Made by a program: the position numbers and the translations under genes. The notes beneath the pieces are model-generated. The model was not told the DNA's origin. It was given only the letters and a program-made list of their open reading frames with translations, and made no database searches. A DNA stretch of 64,000 nucleotides, taken from the NCBI GenBank assembly GCA_004557455.1, contig SFDX01000010.1, forward strand, positions 1 through 64,000, in the 5' to 3' direction. This DNA comes from Akkermansia muciniphila. Lineage in GTDB: Bacteria; Verrucomicrobiota; Verrucomicrobiia; Verrucomicrobiales; Akkermansiaceae. Each line of letters begins with the position of its first letter. The first letter of the stretch is position 1. Positions 17,769 to 25,892 of the stretch are shown here, in pieces.

Positions 17769-18965
17769 TCAGAGCACATTATCCCACTCCGGCACGGGCT
17801 GGGGCTGAGCCAAATTGCAGATGCGGTCCACCATGGCATCCCATTCCTTCTGGCCTCGGATAATCTCGATGCGGATGCGCAGGAAGTAGATGGGTACTTC
17901 CGTCTCCATAGGCTTGAGGAAGCGTACGGCGTCTTTCTCCGTAGTCACGATCATATCCATAGCACGGTCGGCACAGCGCTCCACAAAGGCGTCCATATCT
18001 TCGGGGTCGAACCAATAGTGGTCCGGGTAACGGCGACGAATCTCCACATGCGCGCCGGCATTTTCCACCAGCACCTCGAAGCTTTCCGGGCGGGCAATGC
18101 CGCTCATGCAGGCCACATACTTTCCCTGCAGGAAGCTGAGCTCCCTGCGCTCGCCGGTGAAGATATTCTCCAAGTAGGCCGGTACGTGGTCGGTAACGAT
18201 GATGTCCGCCACTTTGTTATAGCGGCGAATGACGGAAATAAGCTCGTCCTGCGGCTTGCCGCCGCTCTTGGTAAGAATGATGTAACTTGCGCGGCGCAGA
18301 CTGCTGCGGGGCTCGCGCATGGTACCGCGCGGCAGCAGAGAGCCCGTGCCGAAGGGGAAGCCGCAGTCCACCAACACGATGTCCAGCTCGTGCTTGAGCT
18401 TGAGGTACTGCATGCCGTCATCTAAGATCAGCGTGTTGCTGCCCAGTTGCTCGATGGCGAAGATGCCGGACTTTACGCGGTCCTTGTCCACCAGCACCGC
18501 CACGCCGTCCAGATTGCGGGCCAGCATAAAAGGTTCGTCGCCGGCGTAGAGCGGGGAGAGGTAGCGCGTGGTGCCGTCGCTGGCGATTTTGGGCAGTTGA
18601 CGCACCCGACGCCCTTCTGCATCACGCCATACCTGGGGTTTCTCCAGCGGCGCACTCTTATAGCCACGGGTCAGGATGGCACAGCGGCGGCCCCTGGCGG
18701 CCAAAGTGGAGGCCAGCAACTCCACTACGGGGGTTTTGCCCGTACCGCCGGCGGTGATGTTGCCCACGCTCACCACCAAGGTGCCCAAGTAGTGCACGGT
18801 CTTGATCTGCCGACGGAAGAGAAACAGGCGCATGCGCACCAGAATCCAGAAGAAGAAGGAAGCGACGCGCAGAACGCAGCAGAGCATCCAGGCCCGAAAT
18901 CCATGGGCCCGCCCGAACACAACTTCGGTGCCCCAATCGTTGAACTCTTCCATGCGCGTTTTCAT
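17769..18965 (-). CDS. lpxK: Tetraacyldisaccharide 4'-kinase
   Basis: LpxK phosphorylates the 4' position of the lipid A precursor to give lipid IVA at the inner membrane, so the organism makes LPS. The 398-residue product, starting at 18965, has a membrane-contact helix near residues 25-45, the family P-loop SVGNITAGGTGKTPVVE (~67-83), the ILDDGMQYLKL motif and a distal KDAVRF. The usual family length is 330-370. The start follows a -10 box by 7 nt. The gene is divergent from the secreted hypothetical protein gene, with which it shares an intergenic region. Downstream is uvrD on the same strand after 69 nt. Confidence 0.92.
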   Translation of the reverse strand: MKTRMEEFNDWGTEVVFGRAHGFRAWMLCCVLRVASFFFWILVRMRLFLFRRQIKTVHYLGTLVVSVGNITAGGTGKTPVVELLASTLAARGRRCAILTRGYKSAPLEKPQVWRDAEGRRVRQLPKIASDGTTRYLSPLYAGDEPFMLARNLDGVAVLVDKDRVKSGIFAIEQLGSNTLILDDGMQYLKLKHELDIVLVDCGFPFGTGSLLPRGTMREPRSSLRRASYIILTKSGGKPQDELISVIRRYNKVADIIVTDHVPAYLENIFTGERRELSFLQGKYVACMSGIARPESFEVLVENAGAHVEIRRRYPDHYWFDPEDMDAFVERCADRAMDMIVTTEKDAVRFLKPMETEVPIYFLRIRIEIIRGQKEWDAMVDRICNLAQPQPVPEWDNVL

Positions 18966-18972
18966 GCCCACC

Positions 18973-19001
18973 ATGTTAGCAAAGCTCGGCCGAGCTGTCA
19001 A
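18973..19001 (-). promoter_or_regulatory. lpxK promoter
   Basis: Minus strand: TTGACA (19001-18996), 17-bp spacer, TAACAT (18978-18973), 7 nt to the ATG. Confidence 0.7.
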
Positions 19002-19009
19002 GTTTTGAG

Positions 19010-19038
19010 TTGACACCTCGGCAGAAAAGCACTATACT
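19010..19038 (+). promoter_or_regulatory. Promoter of the secreted hypothetical gene and rnr-like gene
   Basis: TTGACA (19010-19015), 17-bp spacer, TATACT (19033-19038), then 9 nt to the ATG at 19048. The -35 box lies only 8 bp from the -35 box of the divergent lpxK promoter. Confidence 0.75.
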
Positions 19039-19047
19039 GACCGCTGT

Positions 19048-19896
19048 ATGCAAGCTATTATGCCACCGGCTGCTGCCCTCTGCGCAGCTCTTGCCATGTC
19101 GGCTCCCGCCGTATGCGCCCCTGCGTCCACTCAGCCCGCCGCCCCCCTCCCCACCAAGGATGCCTTGGCGGCCGAGCTGACGGCTACCCTCAACGCCGCA
19201 CTGGAGTACAATTACCTCTTTTTCGCTCTGCAGGAGCGAACGGATGCCGCAACGGACCGACAGCTCATCAACAAGCATCGAGAGGTGGAAACTAAGATTT
19301 TAGTCCTGGCGAAGAACCTGCGGAGAGCCGGCTGCCGTGCGGAGGATCTGCCGAGCTTCGATGGCATCATGAGCAACTACCGCCATACCAACCTCCTGCT
19401 CTTGGGCTATTATAACACCCGCCCCCAGACGACCAAGCAGAATGAACGTGTTCCCCGCGGTGAACAGGAACCGGCCCGAGCGCGTCGGCAGAATGACATG
19501 AGCATCTTCTGTTTTACCTACAACGACACAAAACTGCTGCACCGCGATACACAGCGCCGCCTGAGTGAGCTCAATTCTTTGATGACGGATCTGCTTTCCA
19601 TGCTCCGTCGGGAGCTGGAGCGCGCCGTTGATCCGGAGAGCGCGGCGCAAACCAACACGCGTATCACCCCCATCTCCTACCGCTACGAGGAGCTGTGCCA
19701 AGAAACCGCTCTGTATGTGGAAGATGACCCGGAGGGGGCGGGCCCCGTGCTTCAGGAGATGGAGCAAGCGTATTCCGGCATGTGCAGGGCTATCAAACAA
19801 CAGGCGGAGCGCCTTTTGCAGGCGGACTGCTACGGCAACGAGGAGCTGGCTGCTACCGTGCAGATGCTGATGCACATCTCGAACCAAGACCGTTAA
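19048..19896 (+). CDS. Secreted helical protein of unknown function
   Basis: I do not recognise this 282-residue protein. It begins MQAIMPPAAALCAALAMSAPAVCAP, a plausible signal peptide cut near VCA. The rest is polar and mostly helical, rich in Arg, Glu and Leu, with TDAATDRQLINKHREVETKIL suggesting a short coiled coil and RRLSELNSLMTDLLSMLRRELERA another. Five Cys residues remain after the leader. A strong promoter sits directly upstream and the RNase R-like gene starts 18 nt downstream, so the two are probably co-transcribed. A periplasmic or envelope-associated role is only an inference from the signal peptide. Confidence 0.6.
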   Translation: MQAIMPPAAALCAALAMSAPAVCAPASTQPAAPLPTKDALAAELTATLNAALEYNYLFFALQERTDAATDRQLINKHREVETKILVLAKNLRRAGCRAEDLPSFDGIMSNYRHTNLLLLGYYNTRPQTTKQNERVPRGEQEPARARRQNDMSIFCFTYNDTKLLHRDTQRRLSELNSLMTDLLSMLRRELERAVDPESAAQTNTRITPISYRYEELCQETALYVEDDPEGAGPVLQEMEQAYSGMCRAIKQQAERLLQADCYGNEELAATVQMLMHISNQDR

Positions 19897-19914
19897 GCCC
19901 CTCCCCCTGCCGCC

Positions 19915-21849
19915 ATGAATACCGAGGAGAGGCTTCTCGCCCTGCTTCGCTCGCCTCAGTACAGTCCCTTAGACCAAAATGCCTTGGCCCGCGCGCTGGA
20001 GATTCCCTCGCGGGAGCGGGCGGCATTCCGAGCCACGTTGCGACGGATGGAAGAGACGGGTATGCTGCTGCGGGTACGGCGCGGGGCTTTTGTGCTGCGC
20101 CGGGTTACGGAGGACGCTCCGCTGCGGGGAAGGGTGCGCCGGGTGTCGCCTACCTTGCTTTTATTTGTGGCCGACGCGGAGGGGCAGGAGCGCCTGCACC
20201 GTCTGCTGCCGCAGGAGGAGGGTGAAATCGCACTGCGGGTGGAGCCGCGGCGAGCTCATGGGGCCATGGATGGGGATACGGTGCGGGCTTCCGTGCGCAT
20301 GGTTGCCCCGCCCGGTTACCGGCGACGTCACAGGGGCCACCGCCCGGGACCGGAGGATCTGCAGCCGGAGCTGCGCATCGAGGAGGTGACGGAGCGAAAA
20401 CGCGGCTTTTGGGTAGGGATTTACCGTACGGGTGGCCGTTTCGGATATATGGTGGGGGATGGAAGTACCGCGCCGGAGCTGGTGCGGCTGGTGCAGGCTC
20501 CACCGGCGAATCTGCAAGAGGGTATGAGCATCTGCGTGCAAATCCTCACCCTGCCGGTCGGGCCGCACAGCGAGGCCACCGGTCGCGTGGCGGAGGTGCT
20601 GGGATTTCCGGATGAGGCAGGGGTGTGCCTCGCTTCTGTTATCCGCAAGTATTCGCTGCCCGAATACTTCCCGAAGGCCGTGCCGGAGGAAGTGGAGGGT
20701 TTGCCGGAGGACCCGTCCGCCGAGGAGACGGACGGGCGCTTCCGGTCTGGGCATCCCTGCGTCATTACCATAGACCCGGAGGACGCACGGGATTTTGACG
20801 ATGCGTTTTCTCTGCTCACCACGCCGGAGGGCTGGGAACTGGCTGTGCACATTGCAGATGTTTCGCACTATGTGCGCCCGGGCTCCGCGCTCGATGCCGA
20901 GGCCCGTCGGCGGGGAAACTCGACCTACCTTCCGGGGCGTGTCATCCCCATGCTGCCGCCTCGCTTGTGCGATGGACTTTGCTCGCTGCTTCCGGGGCGT
21001 CCCAGACTCACCAAACTCTGCCTCATCCGTTTCGCACCGGATGGTTCTGTGCTGTCGGCGGATTTCCGGGATTCGTTCATCGTGTCGTGCTGCCGTCTCA
21101 ATTATCAACAGGCTCTTCGTGTGTTGCAAGGGGAGGACTCCTCGGGGCTGCCGCAGGTAGATGCCATGCTGCGAGAGGCTGACCGTCTGGCCGAAATACT
21201 GCGCTCGCGGCGGCTCAGCCGTGGGGCGCTGGATCTGGACCTACCGCAGACGCGCGTGCTGGTGGATGAACAGGGGAAGCCTACGGAGGCTGTCACTGAG
21301 GTATCCGACCCCGCGCACCACCTCATCGAGGAGTTTATGTTGGCAGCGAATCAATGCGTGGCTCAAGCCCTACGCACCCGCCTGTTGCCTGCCATCTACC
21401 GCGTACACGAGCAACCGGATCCCGCCAAGCTGCACGAGTTTGCCCTGCTCGCCGCGTCCTACGGTATCTCCGCCGGTTCTCTTAACAACCGGCGGGACCT
21501 CGTCGCGGTGCTGGAGGCCATCAAGGTGCACCCGCAGTCTTACATTCTACTCCCCGCCCTGCTCCGCAGCCTCATGCGTGCCCGCTATTCCCCGCATCCG
21601 CTCGGTCACTTCGGTCTGGCCATCGGGGACTATTGCCACTTCACCTCTCCCATCCGCCGCTACGCCGACCTCATCGTCCACCGAGCGTTCTCCCGGCTCT
21701 TGGGCCAACGCTCCCCCCTGCCCTCCCCGGCCGAACTCACCGACATAGCCGACCACATTTCCGAGACCGAGCGCAACTCTGCTGCTGCAGAAGCCGAGGC
21801 CACCCACGCCCTTCTCGAACAACTCCTCGCACGCAGAGGGGACACATAA
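19915..21849 (+). CDS. RNase II/R-family exoribonuclease lacking an S1 domain
   Basis: This 3'-5' exoribonuclease degrades RNA processively in the cytosol. The 644-residue protein has an N-terminal winged-helix-like region (LARALEIPSRERAAFRATLRRM), a cold-shock-type beta region (RGRVRRVSPTLLLFVADAEG), then the RNB catalytic domain with IDPEDARDFDDAFSL at ~285-298 and the distal GLAIGDYCHFTSPIRRYADLIVHR. It stops soon after HISETERNSAAAEAEATHALLEQL, where RNase R would continue into an S1 domain, so it is ~100-150 residues shorter than typical. No S1-like sequence follows in other frames before the hairpin at 21892. It may be an RNase R or an RNase II-like variant. Confidence 0.85.
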   Translation: MNTEERLLALLRSPQYSPLDQNALARALEIPSRERAAFRATLRRMEETGMLLRVRRGAFVLRRVTEDAPLRGRVRRVSPTLLLFVADAEGQERLHRLLPQEEGEIALRVEPRRAHGAMDGDTVRASVRMVAPPGYRRRHRGHRPGPEDLQPELRIEEVTERKRGFWVGIYRTGGRFGYMVGDGSTAPELVRLVQAPPANLQEGMSICVQILTLPVGPHSEATGRVAEVLGFPDEAGVCLASVIRKYSLPEYFPKAVPEEVEGLPEDPSAEETDGRFRSGHPCVITIDPEDARDFDDAFSLLTTPEGWELAVHIADVSHYVRPGSALDAEARRRGNSTYLPGRVIPMLPPRLCDGLCSLLPGRPRLTKLCLIRFAPDGSVLSADFRDSFIVSCCRLNYQQALRVLQGEDSSGLPQVDAMLREADRLAEILRSRRLSRGALDLDLPQTRVLVDEQGKPTEAVTEVSDPAHHLIEEFMLAANQCVAQALRTRLLPAIYRVHEQPDPAKLHEFALLAASYGISAGSLNNRRDLVAVLEAIKVHPQSYILLPALLRSLMRARYSPHPLGHFGLAIGDYCHFTSPIRRYADLIVHRAFSRLLGQRSPLPSPAELTDIADHISETERNSAAAEAEATHALLEQLLARRGDT

Positions 21850-21891
21850 TCGCAGCAGCATGCGGCCGGCGTAACTCTAAGTATAAAGTAG

Positions 21892-21926
21892 AACCGCACC
21901 ACGGCCGGGATGGTCGCGATGCGGTT
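21892..21926. terminator. Hairpin between convergent rnr-like and oadA-type genes
   Basis: AACCGCA (21892-21898) pairs with TGCGGTT (21920-21926) around a loop that contains a weaker inner stem (CGGCC/GGTCG type). No U-run. Confidence 0.4.
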
Positions 21927-21949
21927 GCTGATTAGGTGGAAGAGGGAAA

Positions 21950-23458
21950 TCAGAACTCCTCGATACGGATATCGTAGGTCTTGCCGAGGAGGTTGATCTT
22001 CATATCCTTGCCGTTGATGCTGGCGGAGAGACCCACCGTGGTGGGGGCCACAGCGGAGGAGGCGGGGGCAGCCTCGGCCGGCTTCTTGGCAGGAGCAGTG
22101 GGCGGCTCCGGCTTCTTGCCGTTGTGGTAATCCTCCAGCTGCTGCGGGAACATGGCGTAGATGACGCACCACTCGTCCGTGGTGGGCATACCCTTGGCGG
22201 CCAGCTTGTCGCGCAGGGCCTGCATGCCGGGCTTGATGAGGTCCGCCGGGCGGCAGGTGATGGGGTCCTTCTTCATCTTCTCCGCGCAGAGCTTCTGCAA
22301 ATCCGGGTCCACGGGGGCGGGGGTGCGGCCATAGTAGCCGAGCGCAACGTCCGCGCACTGCGGGGTGATATTCTTCCAGCGGCCGAACTTCACGTTCATC
22401 ATGGCCTGCACACCCACAATCTGAGAGGTGGGGGTGACCAACGGGATCCAGCCGAGGGCCTTGCGGACGACGGGAATCTCCGCGAACACCTCCTCGAACT
22501 TATCCGTCATGTTCATCTCCTTGAGCTGGTTGCGGAAGTTGGAGAGCATGCCGCCGGGCACCTGGTAGCGCAGCGTATCGCTGTTCACCACCTCATTCTT
22601 GTGGCCGGTGAAGCGGCAAAGACTCTCGTAGATCGGCTGCAGCTTAGCCGAAATATCCGCCAGCTTGGCCTTGAAGTCATCCGCCACCACGGGGCAGGCC
22701 TCGTACCCCTGCATCAGAGCAAGCATGCGCAGGCAATCCGGCTGGGCCGTGCCGTTCGCAAAGGGAGAGATGGACACATCAACCGCATCCGCCCCGGCGT
22801 TCATGGCCGCCACATAGGTGGAGGCACCGATGCCGGCGGTGTCGTGCGTATGGATCCACACCGGCAGCCCGGTGGATTTCTTGAGGGCGGTCACGAGGTC
22901 GGCCGCCTCCTTCGGCGGGATCAGACCTGCCATGTCTTTGATGACGATACCATCCGCGCCCATGTCAGCGATCTCCTTGCCCAGCTTGGCGAAGTACTCC
23001 AAGTTGTGGACCGGGGAGGTGGTGTAGCAGATTGCGCCGTGCGCCGTAGCACCGGCTGCCTTGGCCGCCTGAATGGAAGTGCGCATGTTCTGCGGGTCAT
23101 TCAGGCAGTCGAAAATACGGAAGATGTTCATGCCGTGTTTCACGCTCATCTTCACGAAGGCCTCCACCACGTCATCGGCGTAGTGCGTGTAGCCCACCAA
23201 GTTCTGGCCGCGCAGCAGCATGGAGTGCGGGGTCTTAGGGGCCAGCTTCTTGAGCGTGTCCAAACGGTCGAAGGGGAACTCGCCGAGGAAGCGCAGCCCG
23301 GCATCAATGGACGCGCCGCCCCAGGTCTCCAGTGCGGAGAAGCCCATGGTGTCGAGGATGGGAGCCAACTCGAGCATCTGCTCGGTGGACATGCGGGTGG
23401 CAGCCAGCGACTGGTGACCGTCGCGGAGCACAGTGCAATTGAATGTTGCAGGTTTCAT
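21950..23458 (-). CDS. Carboxyltransferase subunit (oxaloacetate decarboxylase alpha / pyruvate carboxylase B type)
   Basis: This 502-residue TIM-barrel carboxyltransferase begins FNCTVLRDGHQSLAATRM, the metal-site motif 'TxLRDxHQS', and has ETWGGASIDAGLRFLGEFPFDRL, the biotin-site Lys region VIKDMAGLIPP and HTHDTAGIG (metal ligands HxH). The family transfers CO2 between oxaloacetate or pyruvate and biotin. After a conserved 5S-like C-terminal part and a Pro/Ala-rich linker (about residues 445-475) it ends ASINGKDMKINLLGKTYDIRIEEF. That end looks like the first strand of a biotinyl domain, but no AMKM biotin site is present. The biotin carrier is presumably a separate protein. No beta or gamma subunit gene is nearby. 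Confidence 0.85.
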   Translation of the reverse strand: MKPATFNCTVLRDGHQSLAATRMSTEQMLELAPILDTMGFSALETWGGASIDAGLRFLGEFPFDRLDTLKKLAPKTPHSMLLRGQNLVGYTHYADDVVEAFVKMSVKHGMNIFRIFDCLNDPQNMRTSIQAAKAAGATAHGAICYTTSPVHNLEYFAKLGKEIADMGADGIVIKDMAGLIPPKEAADLVTALKKSTGLPVWIHTHDTAGIGASTYVAAMNAGADAVDVSISPFANGTAQPDCLRMLALMQGYEACPVVADDFKAKLADISAKLQPIYESLCRFTGHKNEVVNSDTLRYQVPGGMLSNFRNQLKEMNMTDKFEEVFAEIPVVRKALGWIPLVTPTSQIVGVQAMMNVKFGRWKNITPQCADVALGYYGRTPAPVDPDLQKLCAEKMKKDPITCRPADLIKPGMQALRDKLAAKGMPTTDEWCVIYAMFPQQLEDYHNGKKPEPPTAPAKKPAEAAPASSAVAPTTVGLSASINGKDMKINLLGKTYDIRIEEF

Positions 23459-23521
23459 ATCTTTGGAAATGGAATCAAGTGCTTACCTTGTATGGCTAAG
23501 GATACCACAGGTCGGCCCCTA

Positions 23522-23550
23522 CGTCAAGGAAGGATTCAACTTTTCCCGAC
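23522..23550 (-). promoter_or_regulatory. Promoter of the oadA-type gene (approximate)
   Basis: Minus strand: TTGACG (23527-23522) and, 17 bp on, TATCCT near 23504-23499. This gives a leader of about 35 nt to the ATG at 23458. The hexamers lie in the short gap downstream of the EptA-like gene; the listed span is approximate and includes the sequence just upstream. Confidence 0.4.
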
Positions 23551-25293
23551 ATCTCGCGCATTTTCCGCCTCCGCAGGAGGACAATTCGCAGGGCGGGGCC
23601 CCGCATACGGCCGAACCTCCGGCGAACAAAGATCCAGCGTTGCATCATAATATGGCGTCCGAATCCCGATCAGACCGAGAAGGGTATGGAAGACATGCTC
23701 GTGCCCTACAACCAAATTGGCATGTGCGCGCAGCTGACGCACAGCCTCAGCAAAATGCGGGTGCAACCGACAGAACTCCGGGGACGCCATCACGAACATT
23801 CCGACCAAACAGGCAGGAGATTTGTGATAAAGGGCGTTGTCCTCCCCGAAAGCTCCACGCCCCCATTTACCTTCATCACCCAACACCTCACCATGATCAC
23901 TGACGTAAAAGTACACGAATGGGCGACCCTTCAACAACTTTGCCACCTCGCGGAAGAATTTATCCGTATAATGGACCGTAGCATCGTAAGCATTGTTTAC
24001 CTCTTGAGCTTGAGCAGCGGGGGAGGAAAAATCCTTGGCCCAGGGAGCAAAGGGGGCAGTCTCTCGGTCGAAGAATTGGAAGGGAACATGACTACCTTCA
24101 TTGTTGATGTAAAGGAGGAGATTCTGCCCCGGGTTGGACTCCAGGACATGCTTCATCTTCGGCAGAGAACTGAGTGGCAGGCCGTCGGCATAAAACTTGT
24201 CTACCGAGATCCTAGCCAGCATCTCCACAACCTTGTGGAATCTCACCTCCAAGGAACGACGCGCCCAGAAAAAAGAGTATACAGGGAAGCCATGCTTGGC
24301 AAAGAGCTCGAACACGGAGCCCGTCGTGGGCTGCATATCACGCTCTCCCCCAACCAAACAACGGCGGGCGTTCGTCAGGATAACAGGTTGGGCATCACAG
24401 GTACTGAAGGCGGCCGAAACGCAGTATGGGAAATTCACTACATCAGGGCATTGACGGAGCCACGGAGTCGTATCGCGAACATAACCGTTAATGCTCATAC
24501 GGTCGGCACGCAGGCTCTCACCCAAGTGAAACACAACCACAACTCCGGAATCCGGAGCCACGACGCCGGAAGTAGACGGCTTTTCAGCCGGAGAAGGGAG
24601 CGCGGCCAACTGCTCTAACAGAGCATTGGTATAGTTGAGCGCCTCATCAACCTTAGCAGCAACGGTAACAGGTTTGCCGATGGGCCACAGGTAGGCATAG
24701 TTGAACTTGGCCGGGGGTACCGCCGCTGCCCCCAAGGCCCCGAGCAACAAAAACAGGCAGCCGAACGAAAATGCCGGCAGACGTCGCACTCCACGCAAGC
24801 ACCGCCACTGGGCGTACGCTAAGCCCCCTACCCCCACCACGGCCAAGAGGAGAAGCAACACATTCGTGGGCGTTACATACGCCATGAATTCGGCTCGATC
24901 CGCCTCCAGTGCCTCACCGATCACAAAAGAATTGAATCCCGTGTTATAAAAAAGATCGCTTGCAACCTCTGCCACCCCATACAACAAAAACGGCGCCCAT
25001 ACCACCACCGCCCACCTCTTAAGCACAGACCACAGCACCAGCATGCTCCCCGCCGTCAGAAACACCGCTATCGGCGCGCGAAAAGCCTTGCTGAATCCAC
25101 GGTAATCACAGCACAATACGTATACCGCAGACAAGAGGAGCACCCAAAGAAGAACACTCTGAGGCGGCTGGCCCTCTCTGTTGTTACATTTATACAATGT
25201 AGCAAATCCACCGACGGCTGTGACAAGAGGAAAAGTCATAATGGAAGGAAAATAACCCCAATCACATGAATCAAAATGACAGAGATATGACAT
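23536..25293 (-). CDS. EptA-like phosphoethanolamine transferase (sulfatase fold)
   Basis: Membrane-anchored alkaline-phosphatase-superfamily enzymes of this type move phosphoethanolamine from phospholipid to lipid A or other envelope glycans. The protein has 585 residues from the ATG at 25293, or 567 from 25239 (MTFPLVTAVGG). There are about five hydrophobic segments in the first 200 residues, then a periplasmic domain with VVVFHLGESLRADRMSINGY, where EptA/MCR proteins have GETxRADHxSLNGY. Other landmarks are YFYVSDHGEVLGDEGKWGRG (metal ligands) and a zinc-site-type NALYHKSP. The nucleophile position carries Ser rather than the usual Thr. The gene is followed closely by the oadA-type gene, with which it has no known link. 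Confidence 0.82.
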   Translation of the reverse strand: MSYLCHFDSCDWGYFPSIMTFPLVTAVGGFATLYKCNNREGQPPQSVLLWVLLLSAVYVLCCDYRGFSKAFRAPIAVFLTAGSMLVLWSVLKRWAVVVWAPFLLYGVAEVASDLFYNTGFNSFVIGEALEADRAEFMAYVTPTNVLLLLLAVVGVGGLAYAQWRCLRGVRRLPAFSFGCLFLLLGALGAAAVPPAKFNYAYLWPIGKPVTVAAKVDEALNYTNALLEQLAALPSPAEKPSTSGVVAPDSGVVVVFHLGESLRADRMSINGYVRDTTPWLRQCPDVVNFPYCVSAAFSTCDAQPVILTNARRCLVGGERDMQPTTGSVFELFAKHGFPVYSFFWARRSLEVRFHKVVEMLARISVDKFYADGLPLSSLPKMKHVLESNPGQNLLLYINNEGSHVPFQFFDRETAPFAPWAKDFSSPAAQAQEVNNAYDATVHYTDKFFREVAKLLKGRPFVYFYVSDHGEVLGDEGKWGRGAFGEDNALYHKSPACLVGMFVMASPEFCRLHPHFAEAVRQLRAHANLVVGHEHVFHTLLGLIGIRTPYYDATLDLCSPEVRPYAGPRPANCPPAEAENARDVGKS

Positions 25294-25322
25294 TATCTCC
25301 CCAAACTACTCGGCTTTATTGC

Positions 25323-25351
25323 TTGCATTGGAGAGGATGGTGTAGTAGAAT
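25323..25351 (+). promoter_or_regulatory. Promoter of a small membrane-protein locus
   Basis: TTGCAT (25323-25328), 17-bp spacer, TAGAAT (25346-25351). Transcription would start near 25358, upstream of both small frames described next. Confidence 0.5.
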
Positions 25352-25391
25352 AAACGGCATCGGAGAAAGAATATCCTACGTATACATCACT

Positions 25392-25457
25392 ATGGACGGA
25401 TGCATCAAGTTACTGATAATCATCATTCTGCTCGGCGTCATTGCAAGCATGTTTTAA
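25392..25457 (+). CDS. Candidate 21-residue hydrophobic peptide
   Basis: The frame reads MDGCIKLLIIIILLGVIASMF and stops at 25455-25457. It is almost entirely one membrane helix. It is the first ATG after the promoter and overlaps the start of the next frame. It may be a small membrane peptide, an upstream regulatory frame, or the true N-terminus of the next gene separated by one base: inserting one T in the T-run at 25452-25455 would join the two frames. No homology is claimed. Confidence 0.35.
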   Translation: MDGCIKLLIIIILLGVIASMF

Positions 25458-25816
25458 GCGATGGCGAGGGACGGTTTTATCGTCTTTTGCTGCTCTGTGT
25501 CGGGGTGGCTTACTTAGCTAACAATGTATTACCCGGCAAGGAGGGCTTCCGTGCGTGCTACCTCAATGATTGCATGGCGGGGCTTGGGTTCTACCCTGCG
25601 GTACGAGTGGCGGTATTCCTGTGCAGGGTGCAGAAATTGCCGGCGTTCACGAACGGATGCCTTTTTATCATTGGGCTTACGCTGCTTGCAGGGGTATTTT
25701 GGGAATACGTTACCCCGCTCTACAGGGGAGGCTCGACGAGTGACCCGTGGGACCTCGCCTGCTACATCGGAGGCGCGGTGTGCATGTGCCTGTTGAGGCG
25801 GGCGGTGTGCCGGTAG
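25400..25816 (+). CDS. Small integral membrane protein, VanZ-like appearance
   Basis: The convincing part is RFYRLLLLCVGVAYLANNVLP, then YLNDCMAGLGFYPAVRVAVFL, GCLFIIGLTLLAGVFWEYVTP and DPWDLACYIGGAVCMCLL: four membrane helices with Asn-Asp and Glu/Asp residues placed as in small VanZ-like or 'ND..AG' membrane proteins. The first ~25 residues from the only in-frame ATG (25400) look unlike a natural N-terminus, and the -1 frame supplies a better one (the 21-residue frame above). The start is therefore uncertain, and the gene may carry a one-base frameshift. Function unknown. It faces rpsD across a terminator. Confidence 0.5.
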   Translation: MHQVTDNHHSARRHCKHVLSDGEGRFYRLLLLCVGVAYLANNVLPGKEGFRACYLNDCMAGLGFYPAVRVAVFLCRVQKLPAFTNGCLFIIGLTLLAGVFWEYVTPLYRGGSTSDPWDLACYIGGAVCMCLLRRAVCR

Positions 25817-25830
25817 CCACACACATCGGC

Positions 25831-25870
25831 AAAAAAGGACCCGCGACCGATGGGAACCGGAAGCGGGCCG
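25831..25870 (-). terminator. Rho-independent terminator after rpsD
   Basis: On the minus strand, GGCCCGC (25869-25863) pairs with GCGGGTC (25844-25838) and a run of six T follows (25836-25831). It ends the rpsM-rpsK-rpsD operon. Confidence 0.75.
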
Positions 25871-25892
25871 AAGTTTGCGATTGAGCGAGCTC

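Noticed and set aside
22124..23650. A 508-codon open frame opposite the oadA-type gene
   Set aside because: Antisense shadow with low-complexity His/Gly/Arg composition and no recognisable motif.
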